Source: Gammaproteobacteria bacterium (lineage in GTDB: Bacteria; Pseudomonadota; Gammaproteobacteria; Ga0077536). Taken from it: a stretch of 64,000 bases of DNA. A program made the position numbers and the translations under genes. Where the stretch lies: NCBI GenBank assembly GCA_016191285.1, contig JACPPA010000004.1, positions 78,871-142,870 on the forward strand, in the 5' to 3' direction. Within the stretch, counting starts at the first letter, position 1. Every line of letters begins with the position of its first letter. This document shows positions 48,906-57,245 of this stretch, piece after piece. The notes under the pieces were generated by a model that worked only from the letters and a program-made list of their open reading frames with translations, made no database searches and was not told the origin of the DNA.

Positions 48906-50144
48906 TCACGGCGTCCACCGTCCCGGCAGCGACAGCACGCCGTTCATAAAGTTCGAGAGCAGCATCGTCGGTTCGCCGATTTCCAGGTTATGCATCCGGC
49001 CGTTGAATTCGCGCAGTATGCACTTGACCATCTGCCGCCCTAGTGACGAACCCATGCAGAAGTGCGGACCGTTGCCGAAGCTTAAGTGACGATTGGGCGA
49101 ACGCAGAAGGTCGAAACGATCGGGATCGGGGAACACACGTTCGTCGCGATTGCCCGAGCAGTACCACAGCACCACTTTGTCGCCGGCTTTGATGGTAGTG
49201 CCATCGAGATCGAAATCAGTCAACGCGGTGCGCCGAAAATGCATGAGCGGTGGTGACCAGCGCATCAGCTCTTCGACCGCGACGTCGATGCGGCCCTCGA
49301 AATCCTCGAGCAGCAGCGCCTTCTGCTCCGGATGACGGTGCAGATTGATGACGGCATGCGCCATCGCATGCCGGGAGGTGTCGTTCGCGGCGCCGACTAG
49401 CAACGTGAAAAACGCGCCGAGTTCCTCCTTGGTCATCTGCTGACCTTCGTGATTAGCGTCGACGATCCACGTCATCAGGTTGTCGTCGGGCTGGCGGCGG
49501 CAGCGATCCGCTTCTTCATAAGCAATCTCCATGATCTTCCGCGCCGCATCCTGAAATACCGCAAGCGGCGGGCCGATATGCGCGTAGGTGGGGTCGGCCC
49601 ACGCGCCGAGCTGCTCGGCACTTTCAATCAGCACCTCGCGCCGATGCATATCTTTAAGACCGACGAAGACTTCCGCAAAGACGCGACCCGGCAATTGCTT
49701 GAACACCAATTCGCAGAGATCCCCTTCGCTGCGCGGCGCAACCTCGTCGACGATTTTGGTCGCCATGTCGCGGATCTGCTGCTCCATGCGCCGAATATTG
49801 CGCGGGCTGAACGCGTACTGCGTGATGCCGCGCAGCGCCTTGTGGCGCGGATCGTCCATCACGATGAACGAGAGGATGGTCTCGAGCTGCGGGAAGTCAT
49901 CGAGAAAAACCCCTTCGGCGGACGAGAACACCGTGTCGTTGCGCGATAGTTCCTTCAGGTGCTCGTAGCGTACGATTGCCCAGTAGCCCTTGGAGTTCTC
50001 CAGCCCCGGAGCCAGCGGCTCGGGCGGCCGATGCCATGACACCGGATCGTTATCGCGCAGCCATTTGAAACTGCGTTCGCGCTCCTCATAGGGCCGGGCC
50101 CAGAAGTCGAGGGAGCTGAGGTCGGGGGCTGCTGCGTTATTCAC
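48906..50144 (-). CDS. Cytochrome P450
   Basis: A 412-aa bacterial P450. The I-helix has G-A-A-N-D-T-S (about residues 245-251) with the acid-Thr pair in place. The K-helix is E-E-L-M-R-W and the haem loop is FGNGPHFCMGSSLGRQ (Cys about 363). The sequence resembles the CYP families acting on terpenes or fatty/steroid side chains, but the substrate is not assignable by eye. It stands alone on the - strand, divergent from a glutathione S-transferase gene; the 218-bp gap to that gene shows no clear regulatory motif. Confidence 0.92.
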   Translation of the reverse strand: MNNAAAPDLSSLDFWARPYEERERSFKWLRDNDPVSWHRPPEPLAPGLENSKGYWAIVRYEHLKELSRNDTVFSSAEGVFLDDFPQLETILSFIVMDDPRHKALRGITQYAFSPRNIRRMEQQIRDMATKIVDEVAPRSEGDLCELVFKQLPGRVFAEVFVGLKDMHRREVLIESAEQLGAWADPTYAHIGPPLAVFQDAARKIMEIAYEEADRCRRQPDDNLMTWIVDANHEGQQMTKEELGAFFTLLVGAANDTSRHAMAHAVINLHRHPEQKALLLEDFEGRIDVAVEELMRWSPPLMHFRRTALTDFDLDGTTIKAGDKVVLWYCSGNRDERVFPDPDRFDLLRSPNRHLSFGNGPHFCMGSSLGRQMVKCILREFNGRMHNLEIGEPTMLLSNFMNGVLSLPGRWTP

Positions 50145-50362
50145 GGGTTTTCTCCGAGGCGACCCTCATGGTGGGACTGAGGAGCATAAGAGCCCGTCGT
50201 GGCGACGACAAGGGGACGGTGGGCGGTTATCGACAACCCCGGATTGCATTTTGCAGCGTCTGCAAGTCGTCGGTCCATTTAACCCGCTAACCTTGGTCTC
50301 GTCGGCCAGCAGACGTACACTTCCCAGTCTGTACAACACGCCCCACTGACGAGGAGTTTCCC

Positions 50363-51007
50363 ATGCTGACAGTCCATCATCTGAACAATTCTCGCTCGCA
50401 ACGCATTGTGTGGCTGTGCGAGGAACTCGGTATTGAATATAAGCTGGTCAAACATCAGCGCAATGCGGAGACCCAGCGCGCGCCGGAGTCGCTCGGCAAG
50501 GTTCACGTGCTCGGCAAGGCGCCGACCATTGAACACAATGGGCAGATCATCATCGAATCCGATGCCATCATTGAGTACATCTGCAATGTGTGCGCCGGTG
50601 GCCGCTTGAGTCGCAACCCCACGGCGCCGGATTACGGCCAATACCTGCAATGGCTTGCCTATGCCGAAGGCACGCTATTCCCCGGTCTCGCGGTCGACTT
50701 AGTCTATGCCTGGACCGGTGGTGGCAACGAGACCTTCATGGGATTCTTCGAGGCGGAGATCGTGAAGAACCACCAATACGTCGAAGACACCCTCAAAGGT
50801 CGCGACTACCTTCTGACCTCGGGCTTCTCCGCCGCGGATATCAATCTCGGCTGGGGCCTGGAATTCAGCGAGTGCCGTGGTCGTCTAAAATCCCTGCCGA
50901 ATGCACGCGCCTACCTCGCGCGACTTCGCGCGCGCGACGGCTACAAGCGCGCGATCGAACGCGGCGGTCCGCAGGATTTGTCGGTGTTCTCGGCCGGCGT
51001 AACCTGA
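50363..51007 (+). CDS. Glutathione S-transferase family protein
   Basis: A 214-aa GST. The N-terminal thioredoxin-like domain has S-R-S-Q-R-I-V-W-L-C-E-E-L (about residues 10-22), the cis-Pro in G-K-A-P-T-I and the glutathione gamma-glutamyl site E-S-D-A-I-I-E-Y-I (about 65-73). A helical C-terminal domain follows with F-S-A-A-D-I-N-L-G-W. GAGGAG lies about 8 nt before the ATG. It may detoxify or isomerise intermediates of the surrounding catabolic genes. Confidence 0.9.
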   Translation: MLTVHHLNNSRSQRIVWLCEELGIEYKLVKHQRNAETQRAPESLGKVHVLGKAPTIEHNGQIIIESDAIIEYICNVCAGGRLSRNPTAPDYGQYLQWLAYAEGTLFPGLAVDLVYAWTGGGNETFMGFFEAEIVKNHQYVEDTLKGRDYLLTSGFSAADINLGWGLEFSECRGRLKSLPNARAYLARLRARDGYKRAIERGGPQDLSVFSAGVT

Positions 51008-51050
51008 GTGCAAATCGAAATTAAACCACTGCCGTCTCGCCGCCTCTGAA

Positions 51051-52073
51051 ATGGCGCGTGCGAAACGGATTGGTTTGATGCTGTGGCCCGCGCCAGATCT
51101 CGGCGCGGGTTTTGAACGTGGCGTGTGGGCGGAACAAGCTGGCTTTGACGATCTGTGGCTGGCCGATGCCGAGGGCTTGCAAGATCCTATCGCGTTGGCG
51201 GCGGCGTTGGGCGTGGCGACCACCCGGGTACGTCTTTGCACGGGTGTGGTGCCGGTGTTCAATCGCCCGCCGGCGGTGTTGGCGACCGGCGTGGTCGCCG
51301 CCGAACAACGTGCACCGGGTCGCTTTGTATTGGGTCTTGGCGCCTCCACCAGCAACATGGTGGATCGTTGGTACGGCCTACCCTACGCCCAGCCACTCAC
51401 TCGCGTGCGTGAAACGGTGGCCTTGTTGCGTCAGATCTTTGCCGGCGAGAAAACTAATTTTGCCGGCAACACATTACGCAGCCAAGGATTTAGTCTCCGC
51501 GAGCCGCCATCGGCACCGGTGCCGATTTTTCTCGGCGCGATAGGCCCGAAGATGTTGCAGCTCGCTGGTGAAGTCGCGGATGGCGTGGTACTCAACGATT
51601 TCACGCCAGTGGATCGATTGGCATGGGCGCTGGAACAAATCGATATTGGCGCGCAACGCCGCGGACGGCGTGCGGAAGATCTCGAAATTGTGAAGCGCCG
51701 CGCCGTGCTGGTAACCGAGAACGCTGAGGAAGAACGCACAGCGTTGGAATACTTCCGCCAACACCTGGCGTTCTATGGGTCGGCGGCGGCGTATCAGCAA
51801 ATCATGCTGCAACTCGGTTACCGCGACGCCGTGGCGGAAGTGCGCGCCGGATATGCGGTACGCGATCGCAAACGCATTACCGCCGCGATTAGCGATGAGT
51901 TGGTAAGACGAATTTTCATGTTCGGTTCGATCACTGAATGGCATGCGCGCTTGCGCGAGGACTACATGAGTGGTGTGGATACGCTCATCATCAGCCCGCA
52001 GGCACACGATGCGCGCGGCTTCGCCGCAGCCGCCGAGGCATTTGCGGCGGTTTCATTCCAGCCGCGCGCTTAA
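51051..52073 (+). CDS. LLM-class flavin-dependent oxidoreductase (luciferase-like)
   Basis: A 340-aa TIM-barrel flavin oxidoreductase. The N-terminus has W-A-E-Q-A-G-F-D-D-L-W-L-A-D-A (about residues 25-39), then A-L-G-V-A-T-T-R-V-R-L-C-T-G-V and G-R-F-V-L-G-L-G-A-S. The C-terminal F-G-S-I-T-E-W-H-A-R-L closes the barrel. Members use FMN or F420 to oxidise alkanes, sulfonates, aldehydes or terpenoid ketones. It is 43 bp downstream of the GST gene on the same strand. The cofactor is not determinable here. Confidence 0.85.
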   Translation: MARAKRIGLMLWPAPDLGAGFERGVWAEQAGFDDLWLADAEGLQDPIALAAALGVATTRVRLCTGVVPVFNRPPAVLATGVVAAEQRAPGRFVLGLGASTSNMVDRWYGLPYAQPLTRVRETVALLRQIFAGEKTNFAGNTLRSQGFSLREPPSAPVPIFLGAIGPKMLQLAGEVADGVVLNDFTPVDRLAWALEQIDIGAQRRGRRAEDLEIVKRRAVLVTENAEEERTALEYFRQHLAFYGSAAAYQQIMLQLGYRDAVAEVRAGYAVRDRKRITAAISDELVRRIFMFGSITEWHARLREDYMSGVDTLIISPQAHDARGFAAAAEAFAAVSFQPRA

Positions 52074-52117
52074 TTGTTCATAGAGGCGCTAGTGTGTTGT
52101 CTCACAATTCACTTTAT

Positions 52118-52241
52118 TGTGGGAGCCGCTTTAGCGGCGAATCTTTATTGAGGCCCATTCGCTGCTAAAGCAGCTCCCACAAAAGGCAACAATTAGCGCT
52201 CCTGGATCGGCACGTCATTCGCCGCTAAAACAGCTCCCACA
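52118..52241. repeat. REP-like palindromic repeats, copy 2 (three arms)
   Basis: One arm TGTGGGAGCCGCTTTAGCGG (from 52118) and two inverse arms at 52157-52181 and 52217-52241 (ATTCGC-G/T-GCTAAA-A/G-CAGCTCCCACA type). It fills the gap between two convergent genes and may act as a bidirectional terminator. Confidence 0.75.
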
Positions 52242-52250
52242 GTCAAGGTC

Positions 52251-53276
52251 TCAATCTGCATGCAAGCGTCGCAATTGTTCAAGTACAGCGAGTGCCTCAC
52301 GCACGATCCCGGGAACAAACTCGGCAACGTGAATTAGATCGTTAATCGCACCAGCAATCTGCCCGCAGGGCAGGATCCCACCCTCAATATCGCCGTCACG
52401 TTGCGCAGCGATCAAGCGTAGATCTTTGAACTGTGTTAACTCGTCCTCAGTCACTCCCGCGCGTGCTTCGAGCAACGCCAATTCATCGATCCCGGCACTC
52501 GGCAATGCACGCGACGGTCCATACAAGGCCTGAAAGACAATATCCTCGCCTTCCTTGGCCGCGACGACGCGCGCCGCATAGGCAGGATGCCAATCCGGGT
52601 TATCGTGGCTCGCGACAAAGCGCGTGCCCAAGGCCACGGCCTCCGCGCCGAAAGCAAGCGCCGCGGCAAGCCCGCGTCCATCACGCACGCCGCCGGCGAG
52701 GATCACCGGACACGCCACGGCTTCAGTCACGCTCGGACCCAATACGAAAGTGTGAACCGGCCGCGCATGCGTGTGACCGCCGGCCTCATAACCCGAGGCG
52801 ATGATCATATCGACCCCTTCTTGTGCCGCACGAATTGCCTGCCGCGTGCTGCCGACCTTGTGAATATGAATCAGACCGGAATTTTCGATGAGCCGACGTG
52901 CAGCGGACGGTGGTCCGGCAGAGGTAGTAATCGCACGTAGCCGTTTTGCAATCTCGCGATCTTTCACCGCGTCCACCACTGCGCTGACATACGCGGCACT
53001 GAACGGAAGTACGTGGCCATGCTTATCGGCGCCGACGGGAACGTTAACCGCAAAGGGAAAATCGGTGAGCGCACACGCCTCTTCAATATAGGTTCGAAGC
53101 TTTGCCGCGCCGGCTATCGGATCTTCACTGATGCCCGGAATGCTGACGGTGCCCAAGCCACCCGCATTCGAGACCGCGGCCGCCAAGTGCACGGTTTTGT
53201 AGGGCCCAAGACCTTCCTGCATCACCGGGTGACGCACGCCGAGCATTGCCGTGAAACGCGTGTGGAGTGTGGCCAT
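52251..53276 (-). CDS. Nitronate monooxygenase family protein (NPD-like)
   Basis: A 341-aa FMN TIM-barrel oxidoreductase related to nitronate monooxygenase/2-nitropropane dioxygenase and enoyl reductases of that fold. It shows G-V-R-H-P-V-M-Q-E-G-L-G, A-V-S-N-A-G-G-L-G-T, A-S-G-Y-E-A-G-G-H-T (with the catalytic-type His, about residues 164-173), V-I-L-A-G-G-V-R-D-G and G-A-E-A-V-A-L-G-T-R-F-V. It oxidises nitronates or reduces C=C bonds; the true substrate is unknown. It starts at ATG 53276. Confidence 0.87.
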   Translation of the reverse strand: MATLHTRFTAMLGVRHPVMQEGLGPYKTVHLAAAVSNAGGLGTVSIPGISEDPIAGAAKLRTYIEEACALTDFPFAVNVPVGADKHGHVLPFSAAYVSAVVDAVKDREIAKRLRAITTSAGPPSAARRLIENSGLIHIHKVGSTRQAIRAAQEGVDMIIASGYEAGGHTHARPVHTFVLGPSVTEAVACPVILAGGVRDGRGLAAALAFGAEAVALGTRFVASHDNPDWHPAYAARVVAAKEGEDIVFQALYGPSRALPSAGIDELALLEARAGVTEDELTQFKDLRLIAAQRDGDIEGGILPCGQIAGAINDLIHVAEFVPGIVREALAVLEQLRRLHAD

Positions 53277-53345
53277 GCGTGAAAGTTTATCCGTTAGCTA
53301 GGGTGGTGTCCCGTAATGAACCTTCATAATTCGACGCGTTGCTGT

Positions 53346-53412
53346 GGTGGGAGCGGCTTTAGCCGCGAATGGCGAAATTTCGCAGAATTCGCAGCTTTTG
53401 CGGCGCCCACAA
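53346..53412. repeat. REP-like palindromic pair, copy 3
   Basis: GGTGGGAGCGGCTTTAGCCG (from 53346) with a degenerate inverse arm from about 53387. Upstream, the words CCTTCATAATTCG and GCGTTGCTG at 53322-53344 match those just before copy 1 (CCTGCATAATTCG, GCGTTGCTG at 26290-26310), so the repeat unit is longer than the palindrome. Confidence 0.65.
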
Positions 53413-53490
53413 AGCACGGCCGGCAGCATGCGATTTAGACCTGTTCATTGCGGAACACCACACTAGGAGCGTGGACGTTGAATCACTGCG

Positions 53491-54279
53491 TTAGAGACCC
53501 GAGAACCGCGGCCCCTGCTTCGCCAGCACTGCTTGAATCGCGTCCCAAGAATCCTGCGTTTTGGCGCCGCGGGCAATCGCGCGCGCCTCGAGTTCGAGCT
53601 GTGTATCCAACGGCTGGTCATACGTAGAAAGCAGCAAGCGTTTAGCTTCGCCAAAACTGCGGGTTGGACCGGCGGCAAGGGTGGCGGCCAAGTGCAGCGC
53701 CTCGCGCTCCAGTGAATCGTCATCGACCACGCGCGACACCAGCCCGTAGTCAGCGGCTTCTTCCGCACTCCAAGTTTGATTAAGCATCAAAAACTCGGTG
53801 GCCCGACGTGTGCCCACGCGGCGCGGGAGAAAGTAGCTGCCGCCGCCGTCGCTAACGAAGCCGATGCCATGATACGCCGCGTAGAACTTTGCGCTGCGCG
53901 CAGCCAACGCAAAATCCGCCAACGCCGTGAGCGCTACAGCGCCGCCGGTAACTAGACCATGCGCCGCCAACACAATTGGCGGATCGCAGCGCGCGAAGCG
54001 CGCGATGGCCATGTGCAAATCAGCCGTCGCGGCCTTAAGGCGACGCGCCAACAGTTCACGATCCGAGCCCAGCCATTTCAGATCCGCGCCAACACTGAAG
54101 TATTTCCCCTGCGCGCGGATCAACACGGCACGCACAGCGGGATTCTCGTCGCACTCGATGGCGACCTCGCACAACTCAGCGCAGAAGCGCTGATCGAAGG
54201 GATTGCCGCGCTGCGGCTGGACTAAGGTTAGGTGCGCTAGGGCATCGCGCAGCTCGAATTGAATCGATCTTTGGTTCAT
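53491..54279 (-). CDS. Enoyl-CoA hydratase/isomerase family protein
   Basis: A 262-aa crotonase. N-terminal L-V-Q-P-Q-R-G-N-P-F-D-Q, CoA/oxyanion-hole segments V-G-A-D-L-K-W-L (about residues 67-74) and A-A-H-G-L-V-T-G-G-A-V-A-L-T (about 104-117), F-V-S-D-G-G-G-S-Y-F-L-P-R-R-V-G in the active-site helix. Acts in beta-oxidation-like steps. I use ATG 54279 (M-N-Q-R-S); a TTG two codons upstream is closer to a GGAG and remains possible. Its 5' end and upstream flank are duplicated at about 59366-59560. Confidence 0.87.
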   Translation of the reverse strand: MNQRSIQFELRDALAHLTLVQPQRGNPFDQRFCAELCEVAIECDENPAVRAVLIRAQGKYFSVGADLKWLGSDRELLARRLKAATADLHMAIARFARCDPPIVLAAHGLVTGGAVALTALADFALAARSAKFYAAYHGIGFVSDGGGSYFLPRRVGTRRATEFLMLNQTWSAEEAADYGLVSRVVDDDSLEREALHLAATLAAGPTRSFGEAKRLLLSTYDQPLDTQLELEARAIARGAKTQDSWDAIQAVLAKQGPRFSGL

Positions 54280-54723
54280 TAGCAAATCCGCTCCAGCGCC
54301 TATCGCTTATGCGACCGTAGCACGGCAATTTTGATTGGCGCAATTAGCACAGATGTTGTGCGTCTATAGTAGTTACTCTCGTCGTCCCGGCGCATGCCGG
54401 AACCCAATCAAATTAGCGACGTCGCTGGATTTCTCCCGGCGAAGGCCGGGTTCACGCTGCAACGACGAGTTACCTACCTGGGTACTCGTTGATGCAAATA
54501 CATTCAGCGTTTGGCCTACCCGGAAAGACGAGTAACGACTTACGCATGAAGAGAGACTTACGGCCCCGGCAGTCGGTTATTCGAGCTAATAAGCGAACTC
54601 GCCTTCGCGCTCTCCGATAGGCATGAGTGCTGACAGCAGCGATTTACGTGATGCTTAGCGGAACCTCAACTTTTCGCTCACGTGTGCCGATATGACCGGC
54701 AGCGGGTCCGGAGGAAATACGCG
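54280..54723. other. 444-bp gap holding repeats
   Basis: Contains a palindromic repeat (54379-54468) and the words GATTGGCGCAATTAGCA (near 54333) and GATGCAAATACATTCA (near 54492) that recur near 59534 and 59758. No further gene is supported; the ribosome site GGAGG at 54710-54714 belongs to the next gene. Confidence 0.5.
54379..54468. repeat. Intergenic palindromic repeat (TCGTCCCGGCG type)
   Basis: Left arm TCGTCGTCCCGGCGCATGCC and right arm ending GCAACGACGA, with inner CCCGGC/GCCGGG pairs. It resembles the widespread CGTCATTCCCGC-type intergenic repeats of proteobacteria; only one copy is in the window. Confidence 0.5.
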
Positions 54724-55116
54724 ATGTACCCTGACAACTACCATGAATTGCGCCGTCACTTGCTGGTGCTTTTGAAGAGCGATGTGCATCTCCACGAACT
54801 CGGACGCTACGAGTCGATTGGCATCGGTTTTAGCGAGATCAATGCGAGCCTCGCGGAGTTCAATGAGCCGCACTATTCGAAGCTTCACGTGGCGGTGAGG
54901 TTCTGGGACGCCTGGATCACGGCGAGAGATGCTGGCTGGCAGAAGATTGAAGGTATCGCGATAGAAGCATGGCCAACACTGGCGAAGACCATCTTGAACG
55001 ATCTGGAACACGACCACCAAATTTCGGATAGCTATGTCCGAACTCACTTTGATTTGACTTCAACGCAGCCTTATCTCAGGCCGTTAGTCGGCACCTCAGC
55101 GACACCCCCTGCATAA
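54724..55116 (+). CDS. Hypothetical protein
   Basis: A 130-aa protein from ATG 54724, preceded by GGAGG 9 nt upstream; in-frame codons before this ATG lack a ribosome site. It is a soluble, acidic, mostly helical protein: N-Y-H-E-L-R-R-H-L-L-V-L-L, then E-I-N-A-S-L-A-E-F-N, a W-D-A-W-I-T-A-R-D-A-G-W segment and L-A-K-T-I-L-N-D-L-E-H-D-H. No domain is recognised. It stands alone between two repeat-rich gaps, and the adjacent 3' gap of about 300 bp (55117-55403) shows nothing. Confidence 0.55.
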   Translation: MYPDNYHELRRHLLVLLKSDVHLHELGRYESIGIGFSEINASLAEFNEPHYSKLHVAVRFWDAWITARDAGWQKIEGIAIEAWPTLAKTILNDLEHDHQISDSYVRTHFDLTSTQPYLRPLVGTSATPPA

Positions 55117-55403
55117 CACATCAGACAAGCCACCTCTAGGCGACCCGCTCGACATCGATGGCGACCGCGGCGAAACGCGCCGACGGACCTTCACAAGTCG
55201 ACTTGGTACCGAGCCTTATCCCGTCCCGCTGCTATCAGAAACCTTGGCGCGCCGGATACGGCAGATACGGGACCCACCTAATCCACTCTCATCTCCCACC
55301 CAACGCGGCCCGTAATGCCCTTGGCATCTAACAAATCGCTCCACTCGGCGCTATACGCCGGTGAGCTCAATCGTTCGGCGTCACCGAATTCATCTTGCCG
55401 TGA
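55117..55403. other. 287-bp gap: nothing recognised
   Basis: No open frame with coding character, hairpin or repeat stands out between the hypothetical gene and the HigBA operator candidate. Confidence 0.4.
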
Positions 55404-55421
55404 GTTAGCGTATTTGCTAAC
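55404..55421. promoter_or_regulatory. Operator candidate of the HigBA-like module
   Basis: Perfect inverted repeat GTTAGC-GTATTT-GCTAAC, 11 bp before the first toxin codons. Such a site directly before higBA is the usual place for autorepression by the HigA antitoxin. Confidence 0.55.
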
Positions 55422-55432
55422 CTAATTCGGCG

Positions 55433-55735
55433 CTGTACGAAATTGAATACTTCCATCCGCGCGTTCCGGTCGATGTAGTCGCCGACTACGCTCGCCTGGT
55501 TGAGCTACTCGTCGATCACGGCCCTAATCTACGGCTTCCCCATTCGCGCGCCATGGGGGATGGCTTATTTGAATTGCGGCCTCGTGGCAGGTCTGGTATC
55601 GGACGAGCTTTTTACTGCTATCTCGTAGGTAAGCGAACTGTTGTCGTGCACGCCTTCATCAAGAAGACACAGCAAACCCCGGACAAGGAATTGAAACTCG
55701 CTCGAAAGCGACTTAAGGAGTTGGACCATGGCTGA
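55433..55735 (+). CDS. HigB/RelE-like toxin without a standard start codon
   Basis: The frame is open from 55421, and toxin-like sequence begins at CTG (55433): L-Y-E-I-E-Y-F-H-P-R-V-P-V-D-V-V-A-D-Y-A. It continues through the Gp49/HigB core P-H-S-R-A-M-G-D-G-L-F-E-L-R, I-G-R-A-F-Y-C-Y-L and the end H-A-F-I-K-K-T-Q-Q-T-P. Family members end just like this and have about 100 residues, so the N-terminus is here, but no ATG, GTG or TTG lies between the stop at 55418 and codon ATG 55553. The native start was probably ATG, changed to CTG. It overlaps the antitoxin gene by 8 bp. If expressed it would cleave mRNA at the ribosome; the lost start probably silences it. Confidence 0.7.
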   Translation: MYEIEYFHPRVPVDVVADYARLVELLVDHGPNLRLPHSRAMGDGLFELRPRGRSGIGRAFYCYLVGKRTVVVHAFIKKTQQTPDKELKLARKRLKELDHG

Positions 55736-56039
55736 GTTAAAGCGCACGCCAGTGCGTCACGATCACAAAGCTTTCTTGACTAAAGCTCGAACACGTAAAG
55801 GGTTTACCAAGGCCTATGACGCGTTGGAACTCGAATATCAACTCATCGATCAGCTTTTGAAGGCCCGTACGCGCGCTGGCCTCACGCAAGACGCGGTGGC
55901 CGAACGGATGGGTACCACTAAGAGCGCTGTCTCTCGCTTGGAAGCTGCCGGGAAACACGCGCCGTCTCTAGGCACGCTTCGGCGATACGCACGCGCTGTG
56001 GGCTGTGAACTACAGGTGAAGTTGGTGCCACAGAAATGA
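55728..56039 (+). CDS. HigA-like XRE antitoxin
   Basis: A 103-aa antitoxin with an N-terminal segment (T-K-A-Y-D-A-L-E-L-E-Y) and a C-terminal XRE helix-turn-helix: R-A-G-L-T-Q-D-A-V-A-E-R-M-G-T-T-K-S-A-V-S-R-L-E-A (about residues 48-72). AAGGAG precedes the ATG. It overlaps the HigB-like toxin by 8 bp and likely binds the palindrome at 55404-55421. Confidence 0.85.
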   Translation: MAELKRTPVRHDHKAFLTKARTRKGFTKAYDALELEYQLIDQLLKARTRAGLTQDAVAERMGTTKSAVSRLEAAGKHAPSLGTLRRYARAVGCELQVKLVPQK

Positions 56040-56777
56040 CGTCAAACCGTGCGTTCGAGAGGACGCCAGGGAGTGCGCACTCTATGAGCATTAGGTGTCC
56101 ACCGACGCGAGTCAAGTCTAATCAGTTCGGCCAGTCAAATTTCTCGGCGCTGCGCGCGAAGACTTACGAACCGAAGCAACCTGCTACCGCAATATTAATC
56201 GAGACCCCGACCGTCGATACCTGACCGCTATTGAAGAAGCAACGAAATCGATCGCGGCCCGGCCACTAGCGATGCAGAATCTTGAATTCGAAATCCGACG
56301 TTGCCCGTTGATGGATTTCCGCATGGCGTCTTTTATCGCGTCGACCAGCACGAAACATTGCCGTTTGCTGTATTCGCTCCGAGACAAGATTAAAATCGGT
56401 AACATGAACGAGCGCATCCAAAGCGTTAGACCGGAAAAATAAAAATTGAAGACTCAAATAATTCGCTTGGTCATCTTGGGAATAGTGTTCCCGCTTTGCG
56501 CCTATAGCGTGTTCTCCACATTTGGGAAGAATACTTCTAAATTGAAGAGCATAAATATCGACCAGGTCGCGACCAACCAACCGTGGCTATTCGTCATTGC
56601 GAGCGCAGCGAAGCAATCCAGGGGACGCACGGCCAACTGTTATGGATTGCCGCGTCGCGCTCCTCGCAACGACGGGTGGTACGCGCCGTGGTGTCGCCCG
56701 GACGCAGTTAAAACTTGGCGCCCGCGGGGTGGCAGGTATTTCCGCTTCGCTATTTAGTTTGGCGTGTGGAGAAACTA
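56040..56777. other. Repeat-bearing gap with a possible gene fragment
   Basis: 738 bp without a complete gene. From TTG 56446 a short frame reads M-K-T-Q-I-I-R-L-V-I-L-G-I-V-F-P and stays membrane-like for about 45 codons, then runs into a palindromic repeat at 56592, so it may be a truncated membrane protein; there is no good ribosome site. The rest shows nothing recognisable. Confidence 0.35.
56592..56674. repeat. Intergenic palindromic repeat (CGTCATTGCGAGC type), copy 1
   Basis: Left arm CGTCATTGCGAGCGCAGCGA then AGCAATCC; right arm GGATTGCCGCG to CTCCTCGCAACGACG. This is a well-known widespread bacterial intergenic repeat form. A more degraded copy lies at 59623-59705. Confidence 0.7.
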
Positions 56778-57155
56778 ATGCGTAAATCGCTTCAAGTCTT
56801 GCTCGGCCTCTTCGGAGCTACAGCAATCTTTATTTCGTTGCTTCATCTCGTTTTAGGCCCAGCGTCGATTCCAGGTTCCGTCCCGGTCAACGCCACGATG
56901 GACAGCGAAGATCGTTTCTACGCCACACTGTTTCTCGCCTTCGGTGCCACGCTGCTCTGGTGCATCAAGGATGTGGAGCGTAAAACCAAGGTCGTCTATT
57001 TCCTGATGCTCACGTTCTTCGTCGGGGGCTTGGCTCGTATCGTATCCATACTTGTCGTGGGTCCACCCAATAACTTCTTCATCGCGATGACCGTACTGGA
57101 GTTGGCGCTGCCCTTCGTTTATGTATATCTGCAATATCGTGTATCGGTGACCTGA
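56778..57155 (+). CDS. DUF4345-like four-span membrane protein
   Basis: A 125-aa membrane protein from ATG 56778 (GGAG 7 nt before). Four hydrophobic helices lie at about residues 5-25, 46-64, 71-92 and 98-118; the second is preceded by D-S-E-D-R-F-Y-A, and the third follows K-D-V-E-R-K-T-K. The R-F-Y and L-x-R-I-x-S features are those of DUF4345 proteins of unknown function. The next gene, an alpha/beta hydrolase, starts 90 bp downstream on the same strand. Confidence 0.7.
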   Translation: MRKSLQVLLGLFGATAIFISLLHLVLGPASIPGSVPVNATMDSEDRFYATLFLAFGATLLWCIKDVERKTKVVYFLMLTFFVGGLARIVSILVVGPPNNFFIAMTVLELALPFVYVYLQYRVSVT

Positions 57156-57245
57156 CACCATTTCTCGTTGACAGAGCATGGTGCTGTGATTAGGGTCTTG
57201 CTGCTCGATGACACAGTGTTCCACGATGTGGCTCAAGGAGCCCCA

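Noticed and set aside
56446..56757. A complete 103-aa membrane protein
   Set aside because: The second half is translated from a known type of palindromic repeat and no ribosome site precedes the TTG; at most a truncated fragment.
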